From positions 1 through 60,609 of the forward strand of contig JADKKK010000033.1 in assembly GCA_016720545.1 (NCBI GenBank): a DNA stretch of 60,609 nt, given 5' to 3'. The translations under genes were made by a program, and so were the position numbers. Source of the DNA: Myxococcales bacterium. Its GTDB lineage: Bacteria > Myxococcota_A > Polyangia > Polyangiales > Polyangiaceae. Below are positions 20,132-30,748 of the stretch, one piece after another. Under the pieces are notes generated by a model. That model was not told the origin of the DNA. It did no database searches and saw nothing but the letters and a program-made list of their open reading frames with translations. The stretch's first letter is position 1; every line of letters starts with the position of its first letter.

Positions 20132-21478
20132 TCAGTCTGACGACGGCTCGTCGCGCTTGGCGGTTGCGTCAGGCGCGGGCGGCTCGACGGCCGCGCGGGG
20201 AGGGGCGTCGGCGGGCGAGGGCTCACCCGCGTCGTCGCGCGGCGCGTGGGCGAGATCCAAGGCCGCGCCCCCGGCCGCCGAGACCGCTGCGTTCACGAGG
20301 CGGATCGACGCGTACACGCTCGCGACGCTGGCGTCGTGCACGGCCCTCACGATCGCGGTAGGGGCCGCGAGGGCGGGGGAGCCGGCGGTGATCGCCGTGA
20401 GGATGTCGAAGGGTCGAGCGGCGGTGGCCTCGTGCACCTCCTGCACCGCGCGCGAGCCGTGCTCGACCACGTCGGTCGCGAGGTCGAGCAGCCCGCGGAG
20501 GCGGCGCGAGGGGCCCGGGACTGGCGGCCGATCGTTCGTCGAAGTGTCGGAAGTTGCTTCGGAAGTTGGCGTCGCGCGGTCGCCCCAACGGGCGAGCAGC
20601 GCGTCGTAGACGCGGGCGTCGTGCGCGAGCGTGACGTGGCTCATGCCAGGGAAGACCACGACGTTCTCGGGCGAGATCGGCGCGTCGTCTCGCCCCGCGA
20701 ACGTGCCGCTTGGGACGGGCACGAGGGAGTCGCCGAACAGGGAAGCGAGCCACGGCTCGGCGGAGAGCGTGCCCGCGAGGAGGGTGTGGTGGATTTCCGG
20801 GAGGAGCGGCACGGGGTGCGCTGCGTCGGAGAGCCGGAGCGCGGGCTTCGGCCGCGCGCGCTCCTCGTGGCGAAGGTCGGCGTCGCCGAGGTCTTTCAAG
20901 CCGGCGCTCCGCAAATCGGCGAGCTCCCCGACGAGCCGCGTGGTGGGCTCGGGGATCGCGCCGAGCACCCGGGTGAGGAGCCGCCCCGCGCGCTCGAGCG
21001 GGGCGCCACGGTGGGGCGTGCCGACGTAGAAGCAGCGCCGGACGAGCTGGAGCCACGCGTGCTGGCCGAGGCTCGCGGTGTGGCAGGCCGCGCGCACCAC
21101 GAGCCCGCCCATGCTGTACCCCACGAGGACGATCTCCGCGATGGGGCGTGGCGAGGCGGCGACGAGGCCGGAGAGCCACGCGTCGAGCGCGGCGCCGTTG
21201 TCGGGGATGGGCAACCCCGAGTTGTAGCGGAGTCGCAGCGGGATGGCGCCGACGTCGCGCGCGAGGCGCGAGCCGTAGTCGCCGCTGCCGTCGGGGAAGT
21301 CCCAGATGGTCTCCGTGCACATGAGGCCGTGCACGAAGACGGCGAGCGTGGCGGGGGCGCTCGACGCCCCGAGTACGCCACGCAAGGCCTCGGAATCGAT
21401 GGGCATCTCGCGCCCGTTGTGGATGAGCCCGAGCGTGGTCGCCAGGCCGTTGCCGCGGCGCGCGAGGGTGTCGCCCAC
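20132..21478 (-). CDS. lipase-like alpha/beta hydrolase
   Basis: GTG 21478 is the best in-frame start; a TGA lies upstream in the same frame, near 21585. The hydrolase core has TLAVFVHGLMCTETIWDF (oxyanion region), nucleophile elbow VLVGYSMGGLVVRAA (GYSMG, Ser about residue 122), YVGTPHRGAPLERAGRLL, and a late His in VVFPGMSHVTLAHD. This is the PGAP1/lipase-like layout. The last 120 residues are amphipathic and Ala-rich (LLDLATDVVEHGSRAVQEVH; FDILTAITAGSPALAAPTA), perhaps lipid-associating. No signal peptide. Function: probable esterase or lipase on lipid or storage polymer (inference). Confidence 0.72.
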   Translation of the reverse strand: MGDTLARRGNGLATTLGLIHNGREMPIDSEALRGVLGASSAPATLAVFVHGLMCTETIWDFPDGSGDYGSRLARDVGAIPLRLRYNSGLPIPDNGAALDAWLSGLVAASPRPIAEIVLVGYSMGGLVVRAACHTASLGQHAWLQLVRRCFYVGTPHRGAPLERAGRLLTRVLGAIPEPTTRLVGELADLRSAGLKDLGDADLRHEERARPKPALRLSDAAHPVPLLPEIHHTLLAGTLSAEPWLASLFGDSLVPVPSGTFAGRDDAPISPENVVVFPGMSHVTLAHDARVYDALLARWGDRATPTSEATSDTSTNDRPPVPGPSRRLRGLLDLATDVVEHGSRAVQEVHEATAARPFDILTAITAGSPALAAPTAIVRAVHDASVASVYASIRLVNAAVSAAGGAALDLAHAPRDDAGEPSPADAPPRAAVEPPAPDATAKRDEPSSD

Positions 21479-21539
21479 GGCGCCGTTCAGGACGGCGATC
21501 GCGAGCTCGAGCGTGTCGTTCTTGCCGCGCTTGTCGGTG

Positions 21540-21582
21540 CTCGTCGTTCTCGTCGGGCTCGTCGTTCTCGTCGGGCTCGTCG
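21540..21582. repeat. 18-bp tandem repeat
   Basis: Two full copies plus seven bases of CTCGTCGTTCTCGTCGGG lie between the hydrolase and RhlE genes. On the minus strand they read as Asp-Glu-Pro-Asp-Glu-Asn repeats from a GTG at 21587, in a frame different from the hydrolase. Confidence 0.7.
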
Positions 21583-21595
21583 CTCACGGTCCGCC

Positions 21596-23035
<1,440 letters not shown>

Positions 23036-23284
23036 GAATGAAAGCGGGTCTCTCTCGCGGCAACGCGCGCGGAGGCGGGCGTTTGTAGGGGGCCGTCGTG
23101 CTGCCGCGTGGGCGCGGACGGGTTGCCCCGGCGCGTGGTGCAGTGGTGCGTGCGCCGAGGTTCGGCTCCACGAGGCGCAGGTGCCGCTCTCGCCGTCGGC
23201 GGAGGGTCGCGCAGCAAGAGCTGAACGGCGCAGAGGTAGCGCGCCCTCCCGCATGACGCAAGCGCCGCGACCGAAATCGGTGGG

Positions 23285-24934
23285 TTAGAGCTCGAGCACC
23301 GTGATGGAATACGGCGGGAGCTTCACCGACTCGGCGCTGGCTCCTTTGGCGTCGGCCGCCTCGATGAACGTCGTGCCTTTGCCGCCCGTGTAGACGAACT
23401 TGCGCTTCACGGCGGTGGTGCCGCAGCCCGACCAGTCGACGCTGGCGTCGAGCTCCTTCTCGGCCTCGAAGTTGAGCAAGATCGCCACGAGGGCGCGGGT
23501 CTTGGGATCGCGCGAGACGAAGATCGACACACCCAGCGGCGCCTCGGTCTTCACGAGCTCGTCGTGGAAGTGCGCGCCGTGGCCGTCGTAGTTGCGGTAC
23601 GCGAGGAAGCCCTGGTACGCGGGCAGCTCCTTCTTGGGGGCCTGCCAATAGAACGCGGAGTCGACGCCGAACTCGGCGAAGCGCCCGAAGGCCTCGGCGA
23701 TCGCGAGCGCCCCGGAGACGTGCTGCTCGGCGCCGAAGTTCCACTCGCCGATCTGCAGCTTGGTGCCCGGGTAGTTCTGGTCGATGAGCTCCTTCATCCG
23801 AGGGATGAGATAGATCCGATCTTTGATGTAGCTCTCGTCGACGTAGCTCTTGTCCCACAGCGCGCGGGTCGCGCGGAAGCGTCGCTGCGACGTGTACACG
23901 TCGTCGGCGCCCGTCATGTCGCGGTTCTGGATGTTCTCGCCCTGCGGGTAAAAGTGGACGTCCAGCACGTCGAGGTAGCGCTTCTTGTCCTTCTCGCCTT
24001 CGGCCCGCAGCTTCCGCAGGTACCATGCGAGCAGCGGCTCGCCGCCGTGGGCCTTGCGGTCGGGTGACCAGAAGAAGCCCTCCTTCGCGTCCTTCGCCGA
24101 GTAGAAATACGCGGGCCAGCCCCACGCGGAGGGCCCCGCGATCTCGCCCTCGGGATCCGCCTCGCGGATCATCTTGGCGTAGAGCAGGGTCCTCTCGAGC
24201 AGCTCGTCGTACGTGGTGGGCCACGGGTGCACGTCGCGGTGCGTGGAGTTCCAGAGGGCCGGTTCGTTGTCGAGGAGCCACTGCACCACGCGCCGCTTGC
24301 CAGCCTTCTTGTCGGCCTCGCGGAGGCGCCCGATCCACGCCTTCATCATCTCCGGCGTGCTCTTCACGTTGGCGCGCTCGGGGTTCGCGGTGAGCTCGAC
24401 GCCGCCCGAGGTCTGGCCGTTGCCGCGGTCCTTGGCGGTGTCCTCGGGGTCGACCTTCGACTGCGGGCCGTACTCGGCGACGGGGAAGGAGTACGACTTC
24501 GTGTCCTTGGCGACCCACCCCAGCATGGGCACGGTGACCGCCGCGGTGCCGCCCGCTCTCTCGGCCTTGTCGAGGAAGGTCTCCGTGGAGTCGATCTTCA
24601 CGTTCTGGAAAAACCAGTCGGTGGCGGTGTTCCAGGTCGCGATGTCGGGGTTGTAGCGGCTCGTCGTGTTGCCGCCCCAACGGTGTTGGGTCGCCCCGAG
24701 CTCCTTCGGCGCGTCGGCGAACGCGATGCCGTAAATGCGCGGGCTGATGGGCTTGCCCGGCTCACTGCAGAGTACACGGAGCTTCCCTCCGCTCTGCGGG
24801 CTGACACCCACCGGACGAGGTCCACCCCCCGTGGCGGACACCGGGGGCACCTTGGGGCGCGACAGGCCGTAGGCGCCGAGGCCCCCGACGACGAGCACCG
24901 CGAGCGAGATCCCAACAATCTTGGCCTTCTTCAT
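23285..24934 (-). CDS. glycoside hydrolase family 44 (endoglucanase-like), membrane-anchored
   Basis: 549 residues. The N-terminus (MKKAKIVGISLAVLVVGGLG) is a hydrophobic anchor or signal without a lipobox. GH44 signatures are present: RWGGNTTSRYNPD near residue 85, acid/base Glu in WLLDNEPALW near 220, YLDVLDVHFYPQ near 320, and nucleophile Glu in IGEWNFG near 396, followed by a short beta domain ending SITVLEL. GH44 enzymes cleave beta-1,4-glucans (cellulose, xyloglucan). It may act on plant or microbial polysaccharide at the cell surface. Neighbouring genes (metallophosphoesterase lipoprotein, GH128 lipoprotein) are also surface hydrolases. Confidence 0.85.
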   Translation of the reverse strand: MKKAKIVGISLAVLVVGGLGAYGLSRPKVPPVSATGGGPRPVGVSPQSGGKLRVLCSEPGKPISPRIYGIAFADAPKELGATQHRWGGNTTSRYNPDIATWNTATDWFFQNVKIDSTETFLDKAERAGGTAAVTVPMLGWVAKDTKSYSFPVAEYGPQSKVDPEDTAKDRGNGQTSGGVELTANPERANVKSTPEMMKAWIGRLREADKKAGKRRVVQWLLDNEPALWNSTHRDVHPWPTTYDELLERTLLYAKMIREADPEGEIAGPSAWGWPAYFYSAKDAKEGFFWSPDRKAHGGEPLLAWYLRKLRAEGEKDKKRYLDVLDVHFYPQGENIQNRDMTGADDVYTSQRRFRATRALWDKSYVDESYIKDRIYLIPRMKELIDQNYPGTKLQIGEWNFGAEQHVSGALAIAEAFGRFAEFGVDSAFYWQAPKKELPAYQGFLAYRNYDGHGAHFHDELVKTEAPLGVSIFVSRDPKTRALVAILLNFEAEKELDASVDWSGCGTTAVKRKFVYTGGKGTTFIEAADAKGASAESVKLPPYSITVLEL

Positions 24935-25117
24935 GCTTAGGGTCCCCGAAGGGTACCAGCACGCGGCCCGTCTCCGCGACTTTCCATGCGACGAGGCTCG
25001 GCGCCGCACGCCTCGTCCGCCAGGGCCCATCGGCCCCCTCGGCGCCGCCGGCCTTCGGGAACATGGCGCCGAACCGTGAAGAGGTGGCCGGTCACGGCGC
25101 CGCGGGCGAGGAGCGCG

Positions 25118-27718
25118 TCAGTTCGTGAAGAGCTTGCCGACGGGGTTCTTCGGATCCTTGGTCGAGACCTTCACCGTTCGGTCGAGGTCGACCGTGCGCA
25201 CGAGGTCGAAGCGATCTTTGCCGGCGTTGATGAAGAACGTGAGGCGATTCAGCTGGGGCTTGTCGTACCCGCGGGCGTCGGTCCGCTTGCTCACGCCGAG
25301 CACCGAGAAGCCGAACATCGAGCGGCCGTTGTACTTCTGGCTGGTGAGGTCGGCGTTGGAGGTGAGGCGCAGCACGGCGAGCTCGCGCGCGGTCTGGCCG
25401 GGGGCGTCGAGGGTGCGGTGGAGGGTGCCCGCGGCTCGCGCGTACTCGGCCGCGTAGGCGCGCACCGCCCGCTCGAGGGGGACCCGCTCGAGCTCGTTCG
25501 GATCGTAGTCGGGGCGCCGCGGCGTGCTCATGTGCTCACGCGCGGCCAGGGCGTCGCCCGCGAGGCTCTCCGATGCGTACGGGTGCGCGGACTCCACGGT
25601 GGAGTACCCGCGCACCGGGTTCTCGATCTCCAGGGTGGCGAACTTCTGCACGGACAGATCGTCGATCGGGAGCTGCTTCGGCAGGAGCTCGTCGCCGGCC
25701 TGCCACATCTCGTACGAGTGGTAGTGGGTGTGCCCGAAGATCAGCGTGCGGATCTGCGGGTTCTTCGCGATCCGCTCGAGCAGCGAGAGGTTCGAGAACC
25801 GGAGGGGCTTCGCGCTGGGACCCGTGAAGAGGTTTGCAAGGCACTTGCCGTCGGTGCCGCGCTCGCTCGGCTTGCAGTCGAACTCGGGATCGGGGCGCAT
25901 CCACTCTTGCAGGCCGTCGTGCAGGCACGCCTCTTGTTGGTTGTTCGAGATGGCCCACCACGGGAGCTTGCACACCACGGGGTTCACCGCGGAGCTCACG
26001 ATGTAGTTGATCGCGCTCTGCTGGACGCTCTGGTACTCGAGCTGCTCGAAGAGGTAGCCGAAGTCTTCGCCGTTGTGCCCGCCTCGCGGATCGTGGTGCG
26101 CGAGCATCACCACGTCGCCGCCGTCGTCGCCCGCCCGGGTGAGCTCGCGGTCGATCCAGTCGACCTGCACGTCGCTGAGGGCGCCGCCGTAGTTGACCGT
26201 GTACATGCCCCAGCCGGACCGCCGGTGCTGGCGCATCTCGTACGAGTGCAGGTTGATGTAGCGGTTTTTTCCGAATTTCCACGAGAAGTAGAGCGGCCCG
26301 TAGGTCTTCTGCCACTGCTGCAGGCCGTCGTAGAGGAACATGTTGCGCTCGGCCAGCGGGAGCGCCTTCCACCCGGCGGAGAACGTGTCGCCCGGGGCGC
26401 GGACGAACTGCCCGGTGAAGATGTCGCGGTGGAGCCCGCCGAGGACGGTCTCGGTGCGCTTCACGTACGCCGCGTAGTCGGCGAAGCCGTACCCCGGGGG
26501 CCACGCCTTGGGGGTCGCCTCGCCGACCACCTCCTCGATCGATGTGCCGAGCGCCGTGTCGAGCGCGCGCGCGGCGCCCGGGACGTGCCCGGTCGCGACG
26601 TAGCCGTCGTGGTTGCCCACGGTGAGAAAGATGGGGATCGTCAGGTTCTTCAGCGCGTTGACGATCACCTTCGCCTCTGCGGCGTACGTGGTGGCCACGT
26701 AGCGCTGCCGGAAGCCGGCGGGCGAGCCCCCGTTGTGGAGATCGCCGTTGAAGGTGATGAACGCGGAGCTGCGCACGCCCGGGTCGGGCGTGGTGTTCAC
26801 GAAGTAGACGAAGTCGTCGAGCTTCGCGAGGGTCTTGGTGTCGAACAGATCGCCTACCGATACTTGGGTGTCGGTGACGTTCAGCGCGTTGTATTCGTCG
26901 GCCGCCTTGTCGAAGACGCGGAGCGCGTTGAACTGGTATTCGTAGACCGGCTTGGAGCTCTTGGTGACGAGCGCGTTGCCTTCGCGGATCTCCATTCGGA
27001 GGTCGTAGAGGCCGGCCGGCACGGCGGCCATGACGTCGGGGCGGAAGACGAACCGGTAGGTCTTGCGCGCCTTCAGCACGTCCGGCTGGTCGACGGGCTC
27101 CGGGTGCACGAGCACCTCGCTCGCCTTCAGCCGGATGTTGCCGGTGCCCGCCCCATAGAGCGCGGGGGTCTTGATCTCGGTCGAGGTGGCGCGCTGCGGC
27201 CGAGGGACGAGCAGGAACACCACGGCGCTCGCGTTGGTCTCGGAGAGGCTCACGACGCCGAGCTCGGTGCCGGGCTTCGTGCCGGTGACCTTCGGGGCGA
27301 GGTGCTTCAGCACGTCGTCCTCGAGGCGGGTGACCACCATGAACGAGTCCTGCGGGTCCGACTTCACGTAGAGGTTCGGGTTGCCGAGGGTGGGGTAGAT
27401 GAGGCGATCGATCATGACGTGGCCGTCGATCGCGTAGGGCATCACCTGCTCGTTCTGCGCCGCTTCGGCGTAGAAGACGTCGGACAGGTAGGTCTCGCCG
27501 GCCTCGCTGATGACCTCCCACGGGCGCTCCTTCCGGAGGTCGAGCGGCGGCTCGGTGGGCGGGGTGGTGGTGCCCGTGGCGCTGGCGCTGGGCGTGACGC
27601 CGGGCTTCTTGCGCACCTCCGCACCGGGGTCGGGCTCGGAGCCGCACGCCTGGAGCTGGAACCCGAGGAGCCCAAGGAGGCCTATTCCGGCGAGGCGCAC
27701 GTAACCACGGAGTGCCAT
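25118..27718 (-). CDS. metallophosphoesterase lipoprotein
   Basis: 866 residues from ATG 27718 with signal peptide and lipobox (GLLGLLGFQLQAC). After a Pro/Thr linker comes an N-terminal beta-rich region, then a calcineurin-like phosphoesterase core: FNGDLHNGG (about 324), TVGNHDGY (about 368), MLAHHDPRGGHNGE (about 538) and FGHTHYHSYE (about 662). These provide the metal-binding Asp, Asn and His residues. Large inserts separate the motifs. The C-terminus is a beta-rich domain. It is probably outer-membrane anchored; the substrate is unknown (phosphodiester or phosphomonoester). It ends 180 bases before the GH44 start on the same strand. Confidence 0.85.
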   Translation of the reverse strand: MALRGYVRLAGIGLLGLLGFQLQACGSEPDPGAEVRKKPGVTPSASATGTTTPPTEPPLDLRKERPWEVISEAGETYLSDVFYAEAAQNEQVMPYAIDGHVMIDRLIYPTLGNPNLYVKSDPQDSFMVVTRLEDDVLKHLAPKVTGTKPGTELGVVSLSETNASAVVFLLVPRPQRATSTEIKTPALYGAGTGNIRLKASEVLVHPEPVDQPDVLKARKTYRFVFRPDVMAAVPAGLYDLRMEIREGNALVTKSSKPVYEYQFNALRVFDKAADEYNALNVTDTQVSVGDLFDTKTLAKLDDFVYFVNTTPDPGVRSSAFITFNGDLHNGGSPAGFRQRYVATTYAAEAKVIVNALKNLTIPIFLTVGNHDGYVATGHVPGAARALDTALGTSIEEVVGEATPKAWPPGYGFADYAAYVKRTETVLGGLHRDIFTGQFVRAPGDTFSAGWKALPLAERNMFLYDGLQQWQKTYGPLYFSWKFGKNRYINLHSYEMRQHRRSGWGMYTVNYGGALSDVQVDWIDRELTRAGDDGGDVVMLAHHDPRGGHNGEDFGYLFEQLEYQSVQQSAINYIVSSAVNPVVCKLPWWAISNNQQEACLHDGLQEWMRPDPEFDCKPSERGTDGKCLANLFTGPSAKPLRFSNLSLLERIAKNPQIRTLIFGHTHYHSYEMWQAGDELLPKQLPIDDLSVQKFATLEIENPVRGYSTVESAHPYASESLAGDALAAREHMSTPRRPDYDPNELERVPLERAVRAYAAEYARAAGTLHRTLDAPGQTARELAVLRLTSNADLTSQKYNGRSMFGFSVLGVSKRTDARGYDKPQLNRLTFFINAGKDRFDLVRTVDLDRTVKVSTKDPKNPVGKLFTN

Positions 27719-27828
27719 GCGAGCAGTGTCGCACGCGGCGTGGGGGCGTCGAGGCGAATTTACCGCCCCGCGCGCCCCGCCGTTCGACCACCCGAGCCGG
27801 GCCGCCCACGGCTTGCTACGCTTGCGAT

Positions 27829-28302
27829 ATGCCGCCTCGAGAGCACCTCGTGTACACCGACGGCTCGTGCAAGGCGGGGCCCGACGGTCTGCGCCCGGGC
27901 GGGTGGGGGTACGTCGTGAAGTCTCCCACCGGTGCGGTCCTCGAGGGGCGCGGCTCGGCCGCCGCCACGCACGCCAAGGTGATGGAGGTGCGGGCCGTGG
28001 CCGAAGCGCTCGCGACCTTGCCCGAGGGCGCCCACGCGCGGGTGTTCTCGGACAACCAGGGGCTCGTCGCGACCCTGCAGGACAAGCTCGCCGACTACCG
28101 TCGCAGCGGCTTCGCCAACGTCGATCCGCTCCTGGTCGAACACCTCCGCGCGATCGACGCCAGCGTGACGGCGCGCGGGCTCCGCGTCGCGTTCCAGTGG
28201 GTGCGCGCGCACAACGGCAACGCGGGCAACGAGCGCGCCGACGCCCTCGCGGCCGAGGGGGCCCGCGCCGCGCGAGACGCCGCGCGCGGCGAGCGGAGCT
28301 GA
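27829..28302 (+). CDS. rnhA: ribonuclease HI
   Basis: 157 residues. It cuts the RNA strand of RNA-DNA hybrids. Active-site residues are visible: Asp in VYTDGSCKAGPDG (about 10), Glu in AKVMEVRAVAEAL (about 53), Asp in VFSDNQGLVATL (about 75) and a late Asp in NERADALAAEGA (about 140). VQWVRAH-type sequence (FQWVRAHNGNAGNERAD) matches the family. Length is normal for RNase HI. It is divergent from the metallophosphoesterase gene (110-base gap). Confidence 0.9.
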   Translation: MPPREHLVYTDGSCKAGPDGLRPGGWGYVVKSPTGAVLEGRGSAAATHAKVMEVRAVAEALATLPEGAHARVFSDNQGLVATLQDKLADYRRSGFANVDPLLVEHLRAIDASVTARGLRVAFQWVRAHNGNAGNERADALAAEGARAARDAARGERS

Positions 28303-28348
28303 AGAGCCGTCGTCGCGGTCGTGCTCCGGGCCGTGGTAGAGGCGGGGC

Positions 28349-28759
28349 ATGCACGAGCGCACGGTCACGGTCACCGCCACCGCCTCCTCCAAGCTCCGCA
28401 ACGCCGTGGCCTGCGGCCCGCACGCGCTCGTCGCGGACGAGCCGCTCGCGGTGGGGGGCACCGACCAGGGGCCGCCGCCGTTCGAGCTGCTCGCGGCCGC
28501 GCTCGGCGCGTGCACGAACATGACCCTACGCCTCTACGCCGACCGCAAAGGGTACGCGCTCGAGGGCCTCGAGGTGACGCTCGAGCAGCGTGAGCCGCGC
28601 GACCCGAGCCTCGTGCGGCACATCGTGCGCACCATCACGCTCCGCGGCGAGCTCGACGCGGACGCGCGCGGGCGGCTGCTCGCGATCGCCAACAAGTGCC
28701 CAGTGCATAGGGCGCTCGAGGGGTCGCGCGTGCAGGTCGAGACGCGCCTCGGCGACTGA
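28349..28759 (+). CDS. OsmC/YhfA family thiol peroxidase-like protein
   Basis: 136 residues. It carries the OsmC signature: PPFELLAAALGACTNMTLRL with the first reactive Cys near 55, and the second Cys in IANKCPVHRALEG near 117. These are the pair used for organic hydroperoxide reduction in the family. It lies 46 bases downstream of rnhA on the same strand, so co-transcription is possible. Cytoplasmic. Confidence 0.88.
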   Translation: MHERTVTVTATASSKLRNAVACGPHALVADEPLAVGGTDQGPPPFELLAAALGACTNMTLRLYADRKGYALEGLEVTLEQREPRDPSLVRHIVRTITLRGELDADARGRLLAIANKCPVHRALEGSRVQVETRLGD

Positions 28760-28965
28760 GGCGCGTCGGCGCGCACGCGCCACCGCGGCGCGTGGGGGCC
28801 GGGCAGGTGCCCTTGCCTCCGCAGGTGGCGTAGCTCGTCGGTAGCCTCCACTCGCCGATGTTGTCGATCGAGCCCGACTCCGCACGACACTCATCGCTGC
28901 GGAGCGCCAGGCTCGTACGGCGGCACACGCTCGAGGCCTTGTGCGCGGAGGCGCCAGGCCCGCGG

Positions 28966-30354
28966 TCAGAGCGGGTGGCGCTGGTAGACCTGGCCGAGCG
29001 GCGTGAGGTTGCCGTCGTCGTCGAACAGCGCGGCCGGGCCACCCGGGAGCGAGCTCGGTGCGAACGAGAACCACGAGTAGCGCTCGACGAAGGGCGCGGC
29101 GTCGAGCAGCGGGAGCGCGCGACGCATGAACGCCTCGATGTCCGCGGGGGTGTAGCGGTTGGGGCGCTCCGGCGTCGCCGCCCAGTCGGCGGGCGCGAAC
29201 TCGGTCAGCCACACGGGGCGCCCGTAGAGGGTGTGCACCGACTGGAGCACGTTGAGCAGGCTGTCGGCGTTGAGACCGCCGTACCAATGCACGGTCACGA
29301 AGTCGACGCGGAGGCCCTGGGCGTCGACCGCGGTCATGAACTCTCGCATCCACGCGTTCGTGGGGTTGACTGGCGCGGGGCTGCCGAGCCGGAGCCCCGT
29401 CGACTCGAACGCTGGCCAGGCCTCTAGCGCGCGAGCGACCGAGACGTTGGCCTGGTCGACGCCATCGGGCTCGTTCAGGCCGAGCAGCTCGGTGACGAAG
29501 CCCTGCGCGCGCTGCTGCGTGAGCGTGGCGATCGTCTCCTGGAAGGTCGGGGTCGGCCCGTAGTATCCCCAAATCATCGGCGCGAACGGGACCCCTTGTG
29601 GCCTCGTGGGCTGCAGGACGGCGCTCCACGAGTAGTGCCACGAGGGCTCGAGCGAGCTCACCTTCGCCTCCCACCCGGGGTTCTTCGTGGTGAGCGCGGC
29701 GCCCTTCTTGGCCGGCCACAAGGTGAACCGCTGGCTCGCGCCCGCCGGGTCGGAGAGGGGCGCGCAGGTGCGCTGTTCGATGCCGACGCCCGGCACCTGG
29801 GTGAGGCACCGCCGGCTGCGCGCGTTGATGAGCCGGAAGGTGTCCCCGGGGGCCGCGAGCACATGGAACGCCGCGCCAGGGTCCGCCGCGCCTTGGAGCA
29901 CCGGGAGCCCCGCGGCGGTGCCGCCGGTCTGCAGGAGCAGGCCGCTCGCGCCGTTGCGGATCGTGAAGGTGCCGTCGGCCGCGGCGGTGAACGTGAACAG
30001 CTGCGCCGAGCCGCCGCTCTTCGCCGCGGCGCGTGCGCGCGCGGCGGGCGCGGGGCTCTCCATTTCCAGCGCGAGCCGCTCGGGCACTTGCATGACGACA
30101 TACGGGACGTGCGCTTGCGGCACGAACGCCGCGCCGTCCTCGTACGTTGGCGTGGGCTCGGTCGAAGGAACTGGCGGCGGTGGCGGCGCCGTCGTCGCAG
30201 GAGGGGGCGGCGCGGTCGCGGTCGCGGTCGGCGCGCTCGACGCGGGCTCCGGCGGGGCAGGTGTCGAGGGGTCGGGCTCTCCGCCGCACGCGCTCGCGAG
30301 CGCGACAAGCCCGGCGACCACGGCGAGGAGGCTCACCAACCGCGCGCTTCTCAT
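28966..30354 (-). CDS. lipoprotein with ricin-type lectin domain and GH128-type glycosidase domain
   Basis: 462 residues. Signal and lipobox VAGLVALASAC are followed by a Pro/Thr/Ala-rich linker. Residues about 75-230 resemble a ricin beta-trefoil (FTFTAAADGTFTIRNGASG, FRLINARSRRCLTQVPG and RFTLWPAKKGAAL). Residues 240-462 are a TIM-barrel of the glycosyl hydrolase catalytic-core/GH128 type: FAPMIWGYYG, ELLGLNEPDG (acid Glu), FVTVHWYGG, VWLTEFAPADW (nucleophile Glu) and VERYSWFSF. GH128 enzymes cut beta-1,3-glucans. The lectin domain probably binds sugar. A surface-displayed glycan hydrolase fits a predatory or soil lifestyle (inference). Confidence 0.85.
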   Translation of the reverse strand: MRSARLVSLLAVVAGLVALASACGGEPDPSTPAPPEPASSAPTATATAPPPPATTAPPPPPVPSTEPTPTYEDGAAFVPQAHVPYVVMQVPERLALEMESPAPAARARAAAKSGGSAQLFTFTAAADGTFTIRNGASGLLLQTGGTAAGLPVLQGAADPGAAFHVLAAPGDTFRLINARSRRCLTQVPGVGIEQRTCAPLSDPAGASQRFTLWPAKKGAALTTKNPGWEAKVSSLEPSWHYSWSAVLQPTRPQGVPFAPMIWGYYGPTPTFQETIATLTQQRAQGFVTELLGLNEPDGVDQANVSVARALEAWPAFESTGLRLGSPAPVNPTNAWMREFMTAVDAQGLRVDFVTVHWYGGLNADSLLNVLQSVHTLYGRPVWLTEFAPADWAATPERPNRYTPADIEAFMRRALPLLDAAPFVERYSWFSFAPSSLPGGPAALFDDDGNLTPLGQVYQRHPL

Positions 30355-30506
30355 GTTGGCACCGTAGCCCGTCGAGCGCGGGGACGAAAGATCAAGCAGA
30401 CCGAGAGGTTAGCTCGGCCTTGGCGCGCGCTGCGGGTTCAGCCTGGGCGGCAGGTGAGCTCGCCGCCGCGGACCAGGGGGAGCGTCATCGCCTCGAGCAT
30501 CAACCA

Positions 30507-30648
30507 AGAGCGCCGAACCGCTTGATGACCGAGGATTTTCGCCGAGTTGCGAGCCGTGCGAGGCGCGACGACGAGTCCTACTGCTGCCCGGCGAGGAGGA
30601 GCAACGAAGTGCGGCGACGTAAATCGGCGAAAAGACGAGCAGAATCAA
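30507..30648. repeat. inverted-repeat element, copy B (partner at 16922-17010)
   Basis: About 140 bases with imperfect inverted arms: TTTTCGCCGAGTTGCG (30536-30551) against CGTAAATCGGCGAAAA (30618-30633), 13 of 16 pairs. Its left end and right end each match parts of the 16.9 kb copy. It ends five bases from the 3' end of tRNA-Leu. There is no coding capacity of note, so it is a MITE- or REP-like element. Confidence 0.6.
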
Positions 30649-30653
30649 CCTAG

Positions 30654-30736
30654 TAGCCCCTGCCGGACTCGAACCGGCACGCCCTTCCGGGCCAAGGATT
30701 TTAAATCCTCTGCGTATGCCATTCCGCCAAGGGGCC
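30654..30736 (-). tRNA. tRNA-Leu(UAA)
   Basis: 83 bases. On the minus strand the acceptor starts GGCCCCT and closes with AGGGGCT plus discriminator A. The D-arm region GGCGGAATGGCATACGC, anticodon loop TTTAAAA with anticodon TAA flanked by a five-pair stem, a long variable arm (GGCCCGGAAGGGC) typical of Leu tRNA, and T-arm GCCGG-TTCGAGT-CCGGC are all present. CCA is not encoded. Confidence 0.95.
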
Positions 30737-30748
30737 AAGGGGCCAGCG

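Noticed and set aside
23041..23284. Small gene upstream of rhlE
   Set aside because: Only a short Arg/Ala-rich frame; more likely the rhlE 5' leader and promoter.
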